DNA from: Burkholderiaceae bacterium
GTDB taxonomy: Bacteria > Pseudomonadota > Gammaproteobacteria > Burkholderiales > Burkholderiaceae
NCBI GenBank assembly: GCA_023253905.1
Contig: JALREG010000284.1
Span: forward strand, 1 to 6,038
DNA length: 6,038 nt
Direction: 5' to 3'
Shown here: positions 5,223 to 6,038 of the stretch, piece by piece
How positions within the stretch are numbered: position 1 is the stretch's first letter
Layout: the number at the start of each line of letters is the position of its first letter
The notes under the pieces: model-generated
Told to the model about the DNA's origin: nothing
What the model saw: only the letters and a program-made list of their open reading frames with translations
The model's database searches: none
Position numbers and translations under genes: made by a program

Positions 5223-6038
5223 TTGATCGATTCCGTATTGCAATTCATGGATGCAGGGCTGCTCAACCTGAGCGGCTGGCAGGTGGTGGGCGTCACGCTG
5301 CTCTTTACCCACATCACCATTGCGGGCGTCACCATTTACCTGCACCGCTGCCAGGCCCATCGAGCACTTGATCTGCACCCGGTGGTGTCGCACTTCTTCC
5401 GTTTCTGGCTCTGGCTCACCACCGGCATGCTCACGCGCGAATGGGCCTCCATCCATCGCAAGCATCATGCGAAGTGCGAAGGCTCGGAAGATCCTCACAG
5501 CCCGGTTCGCTTTGGTCTGCGCAAGGTACTGCTCGAAGGGGCGGAGCTCTACCGGGCTGAAGCGGCCAACCGCGAGACCTTGGAGAAATATGGTCACGGC
5601 ACCCCCGATGACTGGATTGAACGCAACCTCTACACGCGGTTCCCGATTGGCGGCATTCTTTCGATGCTCGCGATCAACGTCGCTCTATTCGGTGTGATCG
5701 GGGTGTCGGTGTTTGGCGTGCAGATGCTCTGGATCCCGGTTCTCGCGGCCGGTGTCATCAATGGTCTGGGTCACGCGCAGGGCTACCGCAATTTCGAATG
5801 CCCCGATGCCAGCACGAACATCGTGCCCTGGGGCATTCTGATCGGCGGCGAAGAACTGCATAACAACCATCACGCATTTCCCACGTCCGCCAGGCTGTCC
5901 AACAAGTGGTATGAGTTCGATATCGGCTGGCTCTATATCCGGCTGTTGTCCATGGTGGGCCTTGCGCGGGTGAAGAAGATCGCGCCCACGCCGAAGCTCA
6001 CCCATGCGCGTACCAGCATCGACCTTGATGCGGTGCAG
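5223..6038 (+). CDS. Membrane fatty acid desaturase, first 272 residues (gene cut by right edge)
   Basis: Integral-membrane, di-iron, oxygen-dependent desaturase that introduces a double bond into acyl chains, probably delta-9 type, adjusting membrane fluidity. The three histidine clusters are intact: HRCQAHRAL at 41-49, HRKHH at 78-82 and HNNHH at 213-217, with a further family motif GHAQGYRNF at 183-191. Hydrophobic stretches at about 18-40, 54-70, 142-165 and 168-182 fit the usual two membrane hairpins with the iron-binding loops in the cytoplasm. Start is TTG at 5223, supported by a strong GGAGGG site and by the beginning MIDSVLQ, which resembles the MLD-type start I recall for homologues. 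The reading frame is open to the window edge, so the C-terminus (family length roughly 390 in related bacteria, from memory) is not seen. Exact substrate and double-bond position cannot be read from sequence. Lies downstream of the methyltransferase gene in the same direction. Confidence 0.93.
   Translation, partial: MIDSVLQFMDAGLLNLSGWQVVGVTLLFTHITIAGVTIYLHRCQAHRALDLHPVVSHFFRFWLWLTTGMLTREWASIHRKHHAKCEGSEDPHSPVRFGLRKVLLEGAELYRAEAANRETLEKYGHGTPDDWIERNLYTRFPIGGILSMLAINVALFGVIGVSVFGVQMLWIPVLAAGVINGLGHAQGYRNFECPDASTNIVPWGILIGGEELHNNHHAFPTSARLSNKWYEFDIGWLYIRLLSMVGLARVKKIAPTPKLTHARTSIDLDAVQ

Noticed and set aside
5108..5371. Small plus-strand frame (87 codons) starting in the desaturase leader
   Set aside because: No ribosome site, no domain, and it overlaps the first 149 bases of the desaturase in a different frame.
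4923..5597. 224-codon minus-strand open frame across the methyltransferase end, the gap and the desaturase start
   Set aside because: No recognisable domain and no ribosome site, and it crosses two well-supported genes on the other strand.

Overview
This is a GC-rich, gene-dense stretch of housekeeping genes. The gene order suggests a Gram-negative proteobacterium, most likely a betaproteobacterium. A ribF-ileS pair diverges from purN, an RsmB/NOP-type methyltransferase and a HRCQAHRAL-type membrane fatty acid desaturase. The taxonomic call comes from protein style and synteny as I know them, not from a search. I see no tRNA or rRNA gene, insertion sequence, phage gene, CRISPR array or defence-type cassette.

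Layout. On the minus strand, reading leftward from about 2930, ribF (FMN/FAD synthesis, complete) is followed after one base by ileS (isoleucyl-tRNA synthetase, first 638 codons, cut by the left edge just after KMSKS). A compact divergent control region at 2891-2979 holds a consensus -10 box for ribF and an extended -10 box for purN. On the plus strand, purN (third step of purine synthesis, complete) overlaps the start of an RsmB/NOP-family RNA m5C methyltransferase gene. A 144-base gap follows, then a fatty acid desaturase gene that starts with TTG and is cut by the right edge.

How the genes fit together. The two arms serve basic cell growth: flavin cofactors and tRNA charging on one side, purine synthesis and RNA modification on the other. 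The desaturase adds membrane lipid adjustment. PurN and the methyltransferase are probably translated together because their genes overlap. The desaturase may be read from the same transcript or from its own weak promoter.

No new biological system is evident. The points most worth a second look are: an Asp-to-Val change in the nucleotide-binding signature of RibF; a promoter placement that predicts a leaderless purN mRNA; the lack of a Shine-Dalgarno at both divergent genes; an uncertain, Arg/Gly-rich N-terminus on a methyltransferase that is probably not the classical RsmB; and a near-perfect 12-base direct repeat just before the desaturase ribosome binding site.
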